A stretch of DNA of 64,000 nt from JAJFJD01 sp965228425. GTDB taxonomy: Bacteria > Pseudomonadota > Alphaproteobacteria > UBA8366. Shown here piece after piece: positions 7,592 to 16,396 of the stretch; position 1 is the stretch's first letter, and each line of letters opens with the position of its first letter. The DNA lies in the NCBI GenBank assembly GCA_965228425.1, contig OZ245815.1, positions 2,542,001 to 2,606,000 on the forward strand, in the 5' to 3' direction. The position numbers were made by a program, and so were the translations under genes. The notes under the pieces were generated by a model. The model made no database searches and was not told where the DNA came from. It saw nothing but the letters and a program-made list of their open reading frames with translations.

Positions 7592-8629
7592 TCAGGCGAA
7601 CGCGGGCATGATCTCTTCGGCGAAACACTGCATCAGGCCCGGCGTTACATAGGCGCTTGAAAACAGAATATAGGCGACGCCGCCATCCCGCAGGCGCTCG
7701 ATTTTCTCGATTATCTCGTCGGGGGTGCCGATCAGCGTGCCGTTTTCCGCGGCTTGCCGCAGGTCGGGGTCGGACGCCATGCTGGAGACATAGCTGCGGT
7801 CGGCTGACGTCGCCAGCATGTTCATTCGGCGCAGGGCCTGCATCCGGCGTTCGAGCGCCTGCTCGCGCTCTTCGTCGGTCCGGACGATGGTCATGCCGCG
7901 CGCGACGGCGACGGACATCGGGTCGAACGCCTTGCCGGTCGCCTCCACGGCCTCGCGGTATATCCGCAGGCGGTCCAGTGTCAGGTCGAACGTGGCGAAT
8001 TGATCGAGCAGGAGCGAGTAGCCGTCCTCGGCGGCCTTGCGCAGCGATTCGGGTCGGCCGGCGGCCAGCCATAGCGGCGGATGCGGGTGCTGCACGGGAG
8101 GGGGCTCGACGATGATGTCCTCGAAATGCCAGCGGTCGCTGTGGTGCGAAAACCGTGAGTCCGAGATGAGGGATTTCCGGATCAACGCGATCGATTCCTC
8201 GAAACGCTCGGTCGCCTCTTCCAGGGGAATACAAAATCGCTCGAATTCGTTCGGCCGATAGCCCTTGCCGACACCGAAGTCGAGCCGGCCGTTCGACAGC
8301 ACGTCCACGGTCGCCGCCTGTTCGGCCAGCAGCACCGGATTGTGCCACGGCACGACGACCACGGCGGTCCCGAGCCGGATCGTCTTTGTCCGTGCGGCGA
8401 GATAGGTGAGCAGGTTGAGCGACGCCGAAATCTGGGCGCTGCCCGTAAAGTGATGCTCGACAAGAAAGATGCTGTGGAATCCGAGCCGCTCGGCTTCCAC
8501 GACGCCATCGATCAGTTGCCGGTAGCCATGGCTGTCGTCGGACGTGGAGGCACGCAGGCGTTCGCCGCCGTCCGCCGCACCGATGCCGCCGATCTTGGCC
8601 GTCGCGCCACCGAACAATCCGAACTTCAC
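7592..8629 (-). CDS. LLM-class flavin-dependent oxidoreductase (luciferase-like)
   Basis: The 345-residue protein has the luciferase-like monooxygenase barrel: FGLFGG at the first strand, FHSIFLVEHHFTG, RLGTAVVVVPWHNPVLLAEQ, DVLSNGRLDFGVGKGYRPNEF and, near the end, GTPDEIIEKI. These match FMN- or F420-using alkanal-type monooxygenases. I start at the GTG at 8629 because AAGGA lies at suitable distance; an in-frame TTG at 8653 would add eight residues but has no ribosome site. The CMD-family gene follows on the same strand. Which flavin cofactor and substrate are used cannot be read from the sequence. Confidence 0.82.
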   Translation of the reverse strand: MKFGLFGGATAKIGGIGAADGGERLRASTSDDSHGYRQLIDGVVEAERLGFHSIFLVEHHFTGSAQISASLNLLTYLAARTKTIRLGTAVVVVPWHNPVLLAEQAATVDVLSNGRLDFGVGKGYRPNEFERFCIPLEEATERFEESIALIRKSLISDSRFSHHSDRWHFEDIIVEPPPVQHPHPPLWLAAGRPESLRKAAEDGYSLLLDQFATFDLTLDRLRIYREAVEATGKAFDPMSVAVARGMTIVRTDEEREQALERRMQALRRMNMLATSADRSYVSSMASDPDLRQAAENGTLIGTPDEIIEKIERLRDGGVAYILFSSAYVTPGLMQCFAEEIMPAFA

Positions 8630-8800
8630 CCGGCCGGTCCTTTCGTCCTGCAATAGACCGTTACGCTAACAGCCGAGACACACCGGACCAAGTTCGTCGC
8701 AATGCGCGTCCGCCGGATAGGGAAATGTCTTCGGTGGTAGATGAGTCTGATGGCGATGGTATTTATCGGCTTTCCGAAACCAAATCCGCACAACAGGCCA

Positions 8801-8824
8801 ATATTTCGATTCTATTAGAAATAT
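8801..8824. promoter_or_regulatory. Inverted repeat upstream of arsR, candidate ArsR operator
   Basis: The perfect 7-base arms ATATTTC (8801-8807) and GAAATAT (8818-8824) are separated by 10 bases, 37 bases before the arsR start. ArsR/SmtB repressors bind AT-rich imperfect palindromes of this type overlapping their own promoters. A second, smaller repeat GAGAA/TTCTC lies at 8829-8842. A weak TTGAGA -35-like element sits at 8827. Operator function is inferred. Confidence 0.5.
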
Positions 8825-8861
8825 CGTTGAGAATGAGTTCTCCTCGTGTTAGTCAAACACC

Positions 8862-9194
8862 ATGGACACCATCAATGCGTCGCGCTTCATGGAAGCGCTC
8901 GGACATGAGAAGCGGCTCACAATTTACCGGCTGCTGGTCAAGGCGGGGTTGGAGGGGATGACCGTCGGCGCGTTGCAAAAGGCGATCGACATTCCTGCAT
9001 CGACGCTTTCGCATCATGTCGCGTGGCTGGCGCGCGCCGGTCTGATCACCCAGGAACGGCGCGGCCGGGAGATCGTCTGCCGCTCCGACTTCGATTTAAT
9101 GCACGGATTAATAGGCTTCTTGACCGATGAGTGTTGTGCGGGTGCAGGACCGGAAGCTTGCGCGCCGGCGCTGTCGGACGCGGATGCTGCCTGA
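8862..9194 (+). CDS. arsR: ArsR-family transcriptional regulator, probably As(III)-responsive
   Basis: The 110-residue protein is a winged-helix ArsR/SmtB repressor: RFMEALGHEKRLTIYRLLVKAG (helix 1 and dimer part), GALQKAIDIPASTLSHHVAWLARAGLI (recognition helix), and RRGREIVC in the wing. The C-terminal tail has Cys91-Cys92 and Cys100, plus Cys73. A C-terminal Cys-Cys pair followed by a third Cys resembles the As(III) site described for Acidithiobacillus ferrooxidans ArsR, rather than the CVCDLC site of plasmid R773 ArsR. It heads a five-gene run ending in GAPDH-arsJ, and an inverted repeat lies just upstream. Regulation of the whole run is inferred; an 88-base gap separates it from the next gene. 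Confidence 0.85.
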   Translation: MDTINASRFMEALGHEKRLTIYRLLVKAGLEGMTVGALQKAIDIPASTLSHHVAWLARAGLITQERRGREIVCRSDFDLMHGLIGFLTDECCAGAGPEACAPALSDADAA

Positions 9195-9281
9195 ATGGTC
9201 CTAGACCGAAAGGTCTCGGCGGTTGAAACGATCAGAATGGAAAGAATCCGGTAAGGGACGCGGCCGAGAAAGGGACGGAAC

Positions 9282-10508
9282 ATGACGAACACCGAGGGGC
9301 CGCTTCAGGGTATTCGAATTCTGGATATGAGCCGAGTGTTGGCCGGACCGTCCTGTTGTCAGTTGCTGGGCGATCTCGGCGCGGATGTCATCAAGCTGGA
9401 ACGGCCGGGTGTGGGGGACGAGACACGCACCTGGGGGCCGCCCTTCCTTCAAGACGGCGACGGCAACGATACCACCGAAAGCGCTTATTACCTGTGCGCT
9501 AATCGCAACAAACGGTCGGTCACCGTGGATGTCTCGAAATCCGATGGCGCTGCACTGGTCCGGCGCCTCATCGACCGATGCGACGTCTTGATCGAGAATT
9601 TCAAGGTCGGGGGCCTGTCGAAATACGGCCTTGGTTACGACGACCTGCAAGCGGAATTTCCGAAACTGATCTATTGCTCGATCACCGGATATGGGCAGGA
9701 CGGCCCGTACGCGGCCCGGCCGGGGTACGACATGATGGCCCAGGGGATGGGCGGCATCATGAGCATCACCGGCGAGGCGGACGGACCGCCGGTCAAGGTC
9801 GGCGTCGCGATCAACGATGTGATGAGCGGGATGTATGCCGCGGTCGCCATCCTGTCGGCGATGCGCCACCGGGACCAGACCGGGGTGGGTCAACATATCG
9901 ACATTTCGCTGCTCGATGCGCAGGTGAGCTGGCTCTACAACCAGGGCCTCAATTACCTGACCTCGGGGGAGGTGCCACAGCGCCTCGGCACCGCGCATCC
10001 GAACAGCGCGCCGTACCAGGCGTTTCCGACCTCGGACGGCTACATCATAATTGCTGCGAATAACGACGGGCAGTTCAAACGCTTCTGTGAGGTGGCAGGC
10101 GCGATGCACCTGCTGGACGATCCGCGCTTCAAGACCAACCCGGACCGGGTGCGCAACCGGGATGCGCTCATTCCGGTCGTGTCCGAGATCACCCGCGCGC
10201 GCACGATCGACGACTGGATCGAGAGTCTTTCGGCGGCCGGGGTCGGCTGCGCGCCGATCAACACGATCGACCGGGTCTTCGACGATCCGCAGGTTCGCCA
10301 CCGTGAAATGCAGGTCGCGATGGAGCATCCGCTTGCCGGAGACGCGCCGGTGCAATTGATCGGCAACCCGATAAAGATGTCGGAGACGCCGGCGAGTTAC
10401 CGGCTGCCGCCGCCGACGATGGGCCAGCATACCGGGGACGTCCTCGCCGAGCTGCTGGGGCTGAGTGTGCAAGACCAGCAATCCCTGCGGGACAAGGGTG
10501 TCATCTAG
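9282..10508 (+). CDS. CaiB/BaiF-type (family III) CoA transferase
   Basis: The 408-residue protein is full length for family III CoA transferases. It opens with GIRILDMSRVLAGPSCCQLL and DLGADVIKLE, followed by CSITGYGQDGPYAARPGYD and INDVMSGMYAAVAIL. Asp179 in the last motif aligns with the catalytic Asp that carries the acyl-aspartyl anhydride in this family. The closing part TMGQHTGDVLAELLGL is also typical. The protein moves CoA between an acyl-CoA donor and an organic acid in the cytoplasm. It lies between arsR and the GAPDH/arsJ genes, all on the same strand; whether it has a role in arsenic metabolism or is only co-located is unknown. Confidence 0.9.
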   Translation: MTNTEGPLQGIRILDMSRVLAGPSCCQLLGDLGADVIKLERPGVGDETRTWGPPFLQDGDGNDTTESAYYLCANRNKRSVTVDVSKSDGAALVRRLIDRCDVLIENFKVGGLSKYGLGYDDLQAEFPKLIYCSITGYGQDGPYAARPGYDMMAQGMGGIMSITGEADGPPVKVGVAINDVMSGMYAAVAILSAMRHRDQTGVGQHIDISLLDAQVSWLYNQGLNYLTSGEVPQRLGTAHPNSAPYQAFPTSDGYIIIAANNDGQFKRFCEVAGAMHLLDDPRFKTNPDRVRNRDALIPVVSEITRARTIDDWIESLSAAGVGCAPINTIDRVFDDPQVRHREMQVAMEHPLAGDAPVQLIGNPIKMSETPASYRLPPPTMGQHTGDVLAELLGLSVQDQQSLRDKGVI

Positions 10509-10533
10509 GGGCACCGATGGAAGGAATTTTACG

Positions 10534-11274
10534 ATGTCGGTAAAAGTGAATTTCGTCGGATCGGGCGATGCGTTCGGCAGCGGGGGCCGGTTCAACACCT
10601 GCATCTTGGTGGACGGGCCGGGCATTCGGTTCACCATCGACTTCGGCGCGTCGTCGCTGATCGGGCTCAACGCGCAGGAGATTGCGCATAACTCGATCGA
10701 CGCCATCCTGTTGACGCATATCCACGCCGATCACTCGGCGGGTATCCCGTTCATGTTGATGGATGCGATGCTCGGCGCGAAGCGGGACCGGCCGTTGACC
10801 ATCGCCGGGCCGAAGAACCTGAAGGCGCGGCTCGACGAAACGGCGGAGGTGCTGTTCCCCGGCATGAATGCGATGGAACCCAAGTTTCCGGTCAACTACG
10901 TGGAATTGCCGGTTGGCGAGACGACAGATGTGCTCGGCTTGCAGGTCAGCCCGTTCGCCGCCAAGCATACGTGGCAGACGGACCCGACCGTGTTGCGCGT
11001 CGGTGTCGGCGACAAGGTGGTGACCTATACGGGCGACGGCGATTGGACGCCGGAGATGGCGAAGGCGACCAAGGGCGCGGATTTGTTCATCGCCGAGTGC
11101 TATTTCCATACCAAACCGATCAAATGGCACCTGAACTATTTCGCGATCCAGGAACACAAGGAAGAGTTCGGCGCAAAGCGCATGATCCTGACCCATATGG
11201 GGCCGGAAATGCTGGCGATGGCGGATAAGGTGCCCGAGGAATGCGCCCATGACGGGCTTGTCATCGAGTTGTAA
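10534..11274 (+). CDS. MBL-fold metallo-hydrolase
   Basis: The 246-residue protein starts KVNFVGSGDAFGSGGRFNTC, the opening of the RNase Z-like branch of the metallo-beta-lactamase fold. It has the metal motif T-H-I-H-A-D-H (His62, His64, Asp66, His67) and a later TYTGDGDW block supplying the bridging Asp, with LTHMGPEML near the end for the last His. It probably binds two zinc ions and hydrolyses an ester, thioester or phosphodiester. The ATG at 10534 begins 26 bases after the CoA transferase stop with AAGGA upstream. A thioesterase-like partner role to the CoA transferase is possible but unproven. Confidence 0.85.
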   Translation: MSVKVNFVGSGDAFGSGGRFNTCILVDGPGIRFTIDFGASSLIGLNAQEIAHNSIDAILLTHIHADHSAGIPFMLMDAMLGAKRDRPLTIAGPKNLKARLDETAEVLFPGMNAMEPKFPVNYVELPVGETTDVLGLQVSPFAAKHTWQTDPTVLRVGVGDKVVTYTGDGDWTPEMAKATKGADLFIAECYFHTKPIKWHLNYFAIQEHKEEFGAKRMILTHMGPEMLAMADKVPEECAHDGLVIEL

Positions 11275-11317
11275 CGCCGCGTGGCGATACTAGAACCGAC
11301 GAATGGGGACGAATGAT

Positions 11318-12403
11318 ATGACGGTGCGTGTCGGGATCAACGGCTTTGGACGCATGGGGCGGCTTGCCCTGCGCGCGGCCTGGGGCTTCGACCCCGCCAA
11401 ACCGGAAAGCCTGACGCGGCCGAGCGGCGTGTGGGGCGTTGGCAATATCGAGATCGTCCATATCAACGAGGTGAAAGGCAATGCCGAGACGGCGGCGCAT
11501 CTGCTCGCTTTCGACAGCGTGCACGGCACATGGCCGGTGCCGGTCGCGGCGGAGGAAGGTGCGATCCGCATTGCGGATACCCGTGTCACCGTTTCGCAGC
11601 AGGATACGCCGGGCGCGGTGCCCTGGGCCGATCACGGCGTCGATCTGGTTCTGGAATGCAGCGGCAAGTTCAAGACGCCCGGCGCGCTGCAGCCGTATTA
11701 CGACGGCGGCGTCAGAAAGGTGATTGTTGCCGCGCCGGTGAAGGACCCGGCGGCGCTCAACATCGTTATGGGGGTGAACGATCATCTCTACGATCCGGCG
11801 GCGCATCATCTGCTGACCGCCGCGTCCTGCACGACCAACTGCCTCGCCCCCGTGGTGAAGGTGATTCACGAAGGCCTCGGCATCCGGCACGGTGCGATCA
11901 CGACCGTGCATGACGTGACCAACACGCAGACCGTGGTCGACGCGCCGCACAAGGACCTCCGCCGCGCGCGGTCGTCCCTTATGTCGCTGATCCCGACGAC
12001 GACCGGCTCGGCCACCGCCATCGGCCTGATCTATCCGGAACTGCAGGGCAAGCTAAACGGCATCGCCATCCGAGTGCCGTTGCTGAACGCCTCAGTGACC
12101 GATTGCGTGTTCGAGGTCGAGCGAGAAACGACCGTCGATGAGGTCAACACGTTGTGCAAGTCGGCGGCGGAAGGGCCGCTCGCGGGTATCCTCGGCTACG
12201 AAGATCGGCCGCTGGTCTCGGTGGACTTCGTCAACGATCCGCGGTCGTCGATCGTCGATGCGCTCTCCACCATCGTGGTCGATGGGACGCAGGTGAAGCT
12301 GTTCGCGTGGTACGATAACGAATACGGCTATGTCTGCCGGATGACCGAACTGGCGGACAAGGTCGCTGCCACGATGGCACGTGACGCTGAGGCTGCGGAG
12401 TAA
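11318..12403 (+). CDS. ArsJ-associated glyceraldehyde-3-phosphate dehydrogenase
   Basis: The 361-residue protein has the GAPDH features VRVGINGFGRMGRLALRAA (NAD-binding), the catalytic ASCTTNCLAP with Cys171, and WYDNEYGYVCRM at the C-terminus. The insert AWGFDPAKPESLTRP after the first helix is typical of the GAPDH copies linked to arsJ. In that system the enzyme uses arsenate in place of phosphate to make unstable 1-arseno-3-phosphoglycerate, which ArsJ exports. The next gene is arsJ, 16 bases downstream. I use the ATG at 11318 because GGGGAC stands at ribosome-site distance; the ATG at 11303 would add five residues. A separate housekeeping GAPDH should exist elsewhere. Confidence 0.9.
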   Translation: MTVRVGINGFGRMGRLALRAAWGFDPAKPESLTRPSGVWGVGNIEIVHINEVKGNAETAAHLLAFDSVHGTWPVPVAAEEGAIRIADTRVTVSQQDTPGAVPWADHGVDLVLECSGKFKTPGALQPYYDGGVRKVIVAAPVKDPAALNIVMGVNDHLYDPAAHHLLTAASCTTNCLAPVVKVIHEGLGIRHGAITTVHDVTNTQTVVDAPHKDLRRARSSLMSLIPTTTGSATAIGLIYPELQGKLNGIAIRVPLLNASVTDCVFEVERETTVDEVNTLCKSAAEGPLAGILGYEDRPLVSVDFVNDPRSSIVDALSTIVVDGTQVKLFAWYDNEYGYVCRMTELADKVAATMARDAEAAE

Positions 12404-12419
12404 GAGCAGGCGCTAACCC

Positions 12420-13655
12420 ATGGTCGACATTCGAAATTATGCGATCGTTACGGCCTCCTATTGGGGGTTCACCCTGACCGATGGCGCGCTCCGCATGCTC
12501 GTGCTGCTGCATTTCCATACGCTGGGCTATACCCCGCTGGAACTGGCTTTCCTGTTCGTGCTGTACGAGTTCTTCGGCGTCGTCACGAACCTGCTCGGCG
12601 GTTGGATCGGTTCGCGTATCGGCCTGAAGATCACGCTTTATGCCGGCATTGCGTTACAGATCTTCGCGCTCTACATGCTGTCGTTGCTTGATCCGGCGTG
12701 GGAGCGCGCTTTGTCGGTCGCCTATGTGGTCGCGGCGCAGGGATTGTCGGGCATTGCCAAGGACCTCACCAAGATGAGTTCGAAGAGCGCGATCAAGCTG
12801 GTCGTGCCGGAGGACTCGCATTCCGCGCTGTTCAAATGGGTCGCGGTGCTGACCGGGTCGAAGAATGCGTTGAAGGGCGCGGGGTTCTTCCTCGGCGGCG
12901 TTTTGCTGGCGTCGCTCGGGTTCGAGGCCGCGCTTTGGGCCATGGCCGCCGGGCTAGCGGTCATCCTGGTCGCGGCGATCGTCTTCCTGCCGGGCGACCT
13001 GGGCAAGGCGAAGGCCAAGGTCAAATTCACGCAGATTCTGTCCAAGAGCCGGGCGATCAACCTGCTGTCTGCCGCGCGCTTCTTCCTATTCGGCGCGCGC
13101 GACGTGTGGTTCGTCGTCGGCGTGCCGATCTTCCTCTATGACGTGTTGGGCTGGAGCTTCACGCAGGTCGGCGGTTTTCTGGCCGCCTGGGTGATCGGCT
13201 ACGGCGTCGTGCAGGCCGCGGCGCCCGGCGTCGTCAAACGCTCGGCGGACGGCCGGTCGTCGGAAACGCGGGCGGCGCAGTTCTACGCCTTCTTGCTGAC
13301 CGCCGTACCCGTGGGCATCGCGCTGGCGATCGAGGCGGGCGTCGATCCGGCTGTCACCATCGTCGCCGGGCTCGCCGCCTTCGGGATCGTCTTCGCGATC
13401 AACTCGTCAGTGCATTCTTACCTTATCCTCGCCTTCACCGACGCGGACAAGGTCGCCTTGAACGTGGGCTTTTACTATATGGCCAACGCGGGCGGGCGGC
13501 TCGTCGGCAGCCTTTTGTCGGGCCTGTCCTATCAGCTCTGGGGCATCACCGGGTGCTTGTTGACGGCGGCGGCGCTGATGCTGCTGGCCGGAGTGATGAC
13601 GATCTTCCTGTCGGGCGAACAGCGCCGCTTGGCGCTCGAAGCGAAGGGCGTGTAA
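12420..13655 (+). CDS. arsJ: Organoarsenical efflux MFS transporter ArsJ
   Basis: The 411-residue inner-membrane protein has about 11-12 hydrophobic segments. The N-terminus IVTASYWGFTLTDGALRMLV, followed by LHFHTLGYTPLELAFLF and GVVTNLLGGWIGSR, is the conserved hallmark of ArsJ. The central DLTKMSSKSAIKLVVP loop is also typical. ArsJ exports 1-arseno-3-phosphoglycerate, which breaks down outside to release arsenate. Its placement immediately after the arsJ-type GAPDH gene confirms the assignment. No arsenate reductase (arsC), arsB or acr3 gene is adjacent, so this operon handles arsenate directly. Confidence 0.93.
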   Translation: MVDIRNYAIVTASYWGFTLTDGALRMLVLLHFHTLGYTPLELAFLFVLYEFFGVVTNLLGGWIGSRIGLKITLYAGIALQIFALYMLSLLDPAWERALSVAYVVAAQGLSGIAKDLTKMSSKSAIKLVVPEDSHSALFKWVAVLTGSKNALKGAGFFLGGVLLASLGFEAALWAMAAGLAVILVAAIVFLPGDLGKAKAKVKFTQILSKSRAINLLSAARFFLFGARDVWFVVGVPIFLYDVLGWSFTQVGGFLAAWVIGYGVVQAAAPGVVKRSADGRSSETRAAQFYAFLLTAVPVGIALAIEAGVDPAVTIVAGLAAFGIVFAINSSVHSYLILAFTDADKVALNVGFYYMANAGGRLVGSLLSGLSYQLWGITGCLLTAAALMLLAGVMTIFLSGEQRRLALEAKGV

Positions 13656-13798
13656 TTACAGGGCTCGCGGAGCATTGACCCGCACGCCGGCAGTTTCCGT
13701 GTAAGCTAGAGGGAAAATCGTGACGGTGATCGATTAAGCCTCGATACAATCGGAATGCGTGTTGAGGTGACGCCGGATGATGCTGCACGGATGCCGTA

Positions 13799-14656
13799 AT
13801 GACCGATACCCCTCCCGAAACGGCGGTTCAAACACTGCCGGTTCTCGGGTCCATCAAGGAAACCCACACCGCGGTATTCGGGCAACCGGCACTGTTCGTC
13901 AAGGCAGTCGCGTTTCCTCTCCTGCTGAGCATTGTATTGTGGTCTATCTGGAACCGGCTGTCGGAGGTCGAGTCGGCCTTCCTGGATGTATCGGCCTTTT
14001 ATATCAATCTCATTCCCTATGCGTTCTTCGGCGTGGCGTGGCATCGATTGACCCTCCTCGGACCGGATGACGGACGACCGACCCTGCTGCCGCGTCCGGG
14101 CCGACGGCATTTTACTTTCTTCGTTTTCGCTGCGTTGGTTACGTCGATTTATCACTTTCCCCTTCGCGCGGTGGAAACGGCGGTCGACCGCGGGTGGACC
14201 ATAGAAACGCCGGACATTGGTGAGTTCCTTTCCTGGATTGTGTCGGTTGGGGTCGTTCTCATCCTGTTGGTTTTTTATCTGGGGATACCCTACCTGATGT
14301 TCCGGTTCAGTTTCGTTTTCCCCGCCGCTGCCGTGGACGAGCGATATTGGCTGAGGCATTCTTGGCGCCATACCCGGCACCAAGGGTTTCGTCTTTTGCT
14401 TTTGGGGGGCGCCGTTGGGGCACCGGCCTACTTGTTGGTACTCCTGATTTCCGTTCAGTTGGACACCCTAATCGGTATCTACGATCCAACAAAGGAACTG
14501 TCCTTTGGTTCGATAGACGGCGTTGTCCGTGCGGTTGCCAAATACGTTCTGCTGCCGGCGTTGAGCTATGTCCCCATTGCACTTGTCATTGCGGCCGTTT
14601 CGCTTGCCTTCCGAACGCTCACGGGCTGGATTCCTGTGCGGGCGCAACGAGCCTAG
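13799..14656 (+). CDS. Hypothetical multi-pass inner-membrane protein
   Basis: The 285-residue protein has roughly six hydrophobic stretches: near residues 35-52 (LFVKAVAFPLLLSIVLW), 65-82, 105-122, 143-165 (LSWIVSVGVVLILLVFYLG), 200-220 and 245-270. A charged loop with DGRPTLLPRPGRRH lies between the second and third. The motif RYWLRHSWRHTRHQGFRLL before the fifth segment resembles membrane proteins of the GlpQ-membrane-domain or YciC type, but I do not recognise a named family. It stands alone after arsJ, with 143 bases before it and no clear promoter. Function unknown. Confidence 0.65.
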   Translation: MTDTPPETAVQTLPVLGSIKETHTAVFGQPALFVKAVAFPLLLSIVLWSIWNRLSEVESAFLDVSAFYINLIPYAFFGVAWHRLTLLGPDDGRPTLLPRPGRRHFTFFVFAALVTSIYHFPLRAVETAVDRGWTIETPDIGEFLSWIVSVGVVLILLVFYLGIPYLMFRFSFVFPAAAVDERYWLRHSWRHTRHQGFRLLLLGGAVGAPAYLLVLLISVQLDTLIGIYDPTKELSFGSIDGVVRAVAKYVLLPALSYVPIALVIAAVSLAFRTLTGWIPVRAQRA

Positions 14657-14786
14657 TTCTCGCTCGCTGCCCCAGACATCGTCGGGAAACATTCGGTAGC
14701 TATTTGTCGCATCCGTTGCGGTGGCTCGGGCGTCACGCCGACGATAGAGTGCCGCAAAACAAACGCCTGGCAAGGGAGGATGCGAC

Positions 14787-15365
14787 ATGTTCAAGCAGGA
14801 TCGGTTTGTCGAGGATTGCAAAGCGGCGGTGGGCGAGGGGCAGAAGGCCATTCGCGAACTCGTCGTCGAAGCGGTCGCGAATCCGTCGAGCATCTGCGCC
14901 GAACTGGGCGAGCCGACGCAAGCGGGTGTTTTCCCGCTGTATCAGGACGACAGCCTGACCGTCATCAACTTCATCTGGGCGCCCTGCATGACGCTGCTGC
15001 CGCATAATCACAACATGTTCGCGGTGATCGGCATCTATGGTGGGCGCGAGGACAACATGTTCTGGCGCCGCATCAAGGACGCCGAACCGGGCGATGCCAT
15101 GATCGAAGCGGCCGGGTCCGATTCCCTGGGCGCCGGGCAGGCGGTGACGATGGGTCCCGACATCATCCATTCGGTCGCCAACCCGATCAAGAAACTGACC
15201 AGCGCGATCCATGTGTATGGCGGCAACTTCTTCGAGCCGCCGAAGCCGCGGGCGCAATGGGATCACGAGACCTTGGTCGAGGAGCCATGGGACATGAACC
15301 ATACGCGCGCCGTCTTCAGCGAATATGATGCCCGCTTCAATGCTTGGCTTGCAGCCGGGAAATAG
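14787..15365 (+). CDS. Cupin-fold protein, cysteine dioxygenase-like
   Basis: The 192-residue protein follows the cysteine/3-mercaptopropionate dioxygenase pattern. LTVINFIWAPCMTLLPHNHN provides two His of the iron triad (H-x-H), GIYGGREDNMFWRR is the following cupin strand, and MGPDIIHSV supplies the third His. These enzymes bind Fe(II) and oxidise small thiols to sulfinates in the cytosol. Its length matches the family, but the substrate-setting residues cannot be judged by eye, so the thiol substrate is uncertain. AGGGAGGA precedes the ATG at 14787. Confidence 0.75.
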   Translation: MFKQDRFVEDCKAAVGEGQKAIRELVVEAVANPSSICAELGEPTQAGVFPLYQDDSLTVINFIWAPCMTLLPHNHNMFAVIGIYGGREDNMFWRRIKDAEPGDAMIEAAGSDSLGAGQAVTMGPDIIHSVANPIKKLTSAIHVYGGNFFEPPKPRAQWDHETLVEEPWDMNHTRAVFSEYDARFNAWLAAGK

Positions 15366-15520
15366 GTCGGCCCCGGCGGTTCCCGGTTTTCCAGCAACAA
15401 TTGAAACAATTCGCCGCCGCCCAGACAACGGCGGGAAACATCGACGCCCTAAGGTAAGCCGTGGTCGAGGCTGGCGCTTTTGCCGGTTTCGGCACAACAA
15501 CCAAGGGGCGGAGAGAAGTC

Positions 15521-16396
15521 ATGAGTGTTGTCGTAGCGGAGACGCAAAGCAGCGAGTATGTCGATTTCTGGAACGAGATCCTGGTTCCCAAGTTCACCCG
15601 GTTCAAACACATCCTGGTCGATGGATTGACGCACCACAGCGCGGCGATCTTTCCGACGCTTCCGGTCAAGGCGGGCGACAAGGTGCTCGATGTGGCCTGC
15701 GGCTTCGGCGATACCGCGGTCGATCTTGCCGAGCGTGTCGGGCCCAAGGGAACGGTCATCGGTCTGGATTGCTGTAACGCCTTCCTGGAATATGGCCGCA
15801 CCGACGCCGAGACGAAGGGGCTGAACAATGTCGCCTTCGTCGAAGGGGATGCATTGGTGGAGCGGTTCGACCCGACCTACGATTTCGTGTTCTCGCGGTT
15901 CGGTACGACGTTTTTTGCCGATCCGGTTGCTGGCCTCCGGAACATGCGGTCGGCGCTCAAGCCCGGCGGATTGATGACGCATATCGTCTGGCGGACGCCG
16001 GCGGACAATCCCTGGCTCAGCATGGCGAAGGGGGTCGTTCTCAATTATCTGCCCGCGCCCGGCGATGATGCGCGCCACTGCGGCCCGGGGCCGTTCTCGA
16101 TGGCGGACCGGGAGATGACCGCCGATATGATGGCCTCCGCCGGCTACGAAGATGTCACCTTTGAGCGGGTCGACGCACTCGTCTTGGTCGGCCGCACGGT
16201 TCAGGACGCCATCGATTTCCAGCTCGCGCTCGGCCCGGCGGGCGAGGTTTTCCGCGAAGCCGGTGATGAAGCCGAAGCGAAGCGCGGAGAGATCGAAGCC
16301 GCGCTGGCCGCGGCGATCGATGCACAGAAGCAGGAAGCCGACGGCATCGTGATGGACTCGTCGTCCTGGGTCATCACCGGCCGCAACCCCGAATAG
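15521..16396 (+). CDS. Class I SAM-dependent methyltransferase
   Basis: The 291-residue protein has the Rossmann-like SAM site KVLDVACGFGDTAVDLAERV (motif I), GTVIGLDCCNAFLE (acidic end of strand 2) and VFSRFGTTFFADP (motif after strand 4). The arrangement is that of UbiE/COQ5-like small-molecule methyltransferases, with a 55-residue N-terminal extension containing YVDFWNEILVPKFTRFKHIL. The ATG at 15521 is preceded by GGAGAG and replaces an earlier in-frame start at 15461. Acceptor substrate unknown. Confidence 0.82.
   Translation: MSVVVAETQSSEYVDFWNEILVPKFTRFKHILVDGLTHHSAAIFPTLPVKAGDKVLDVACGFGDTAVDLAERVGPKGTVIGLDCCNAFLEYGRTDAETKGLNNVAFVEGDALVERFDPTYDFVFSRFGTTFFADPVAGLRNMRSALKPGGLMTHIVWRTPADNPWLSMAKGVVLNYLPAPGDDARHCGPGPFSMADREMTADMMASAGYEDVTFERVDALVLVGRTVQDAIDFQLALGPAGEVFREAGDEAEAKRGEIEAALAAAIDAQKQEADGIVMDSSSWVITGRNPE

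Noticed and set aside
13656..13798. Promoter with TTGACC and TAAGCT before the membrane-protein gene
   Set aside because: The spacing of about 21 bases is too long for a convincing sigma-70 promoter.
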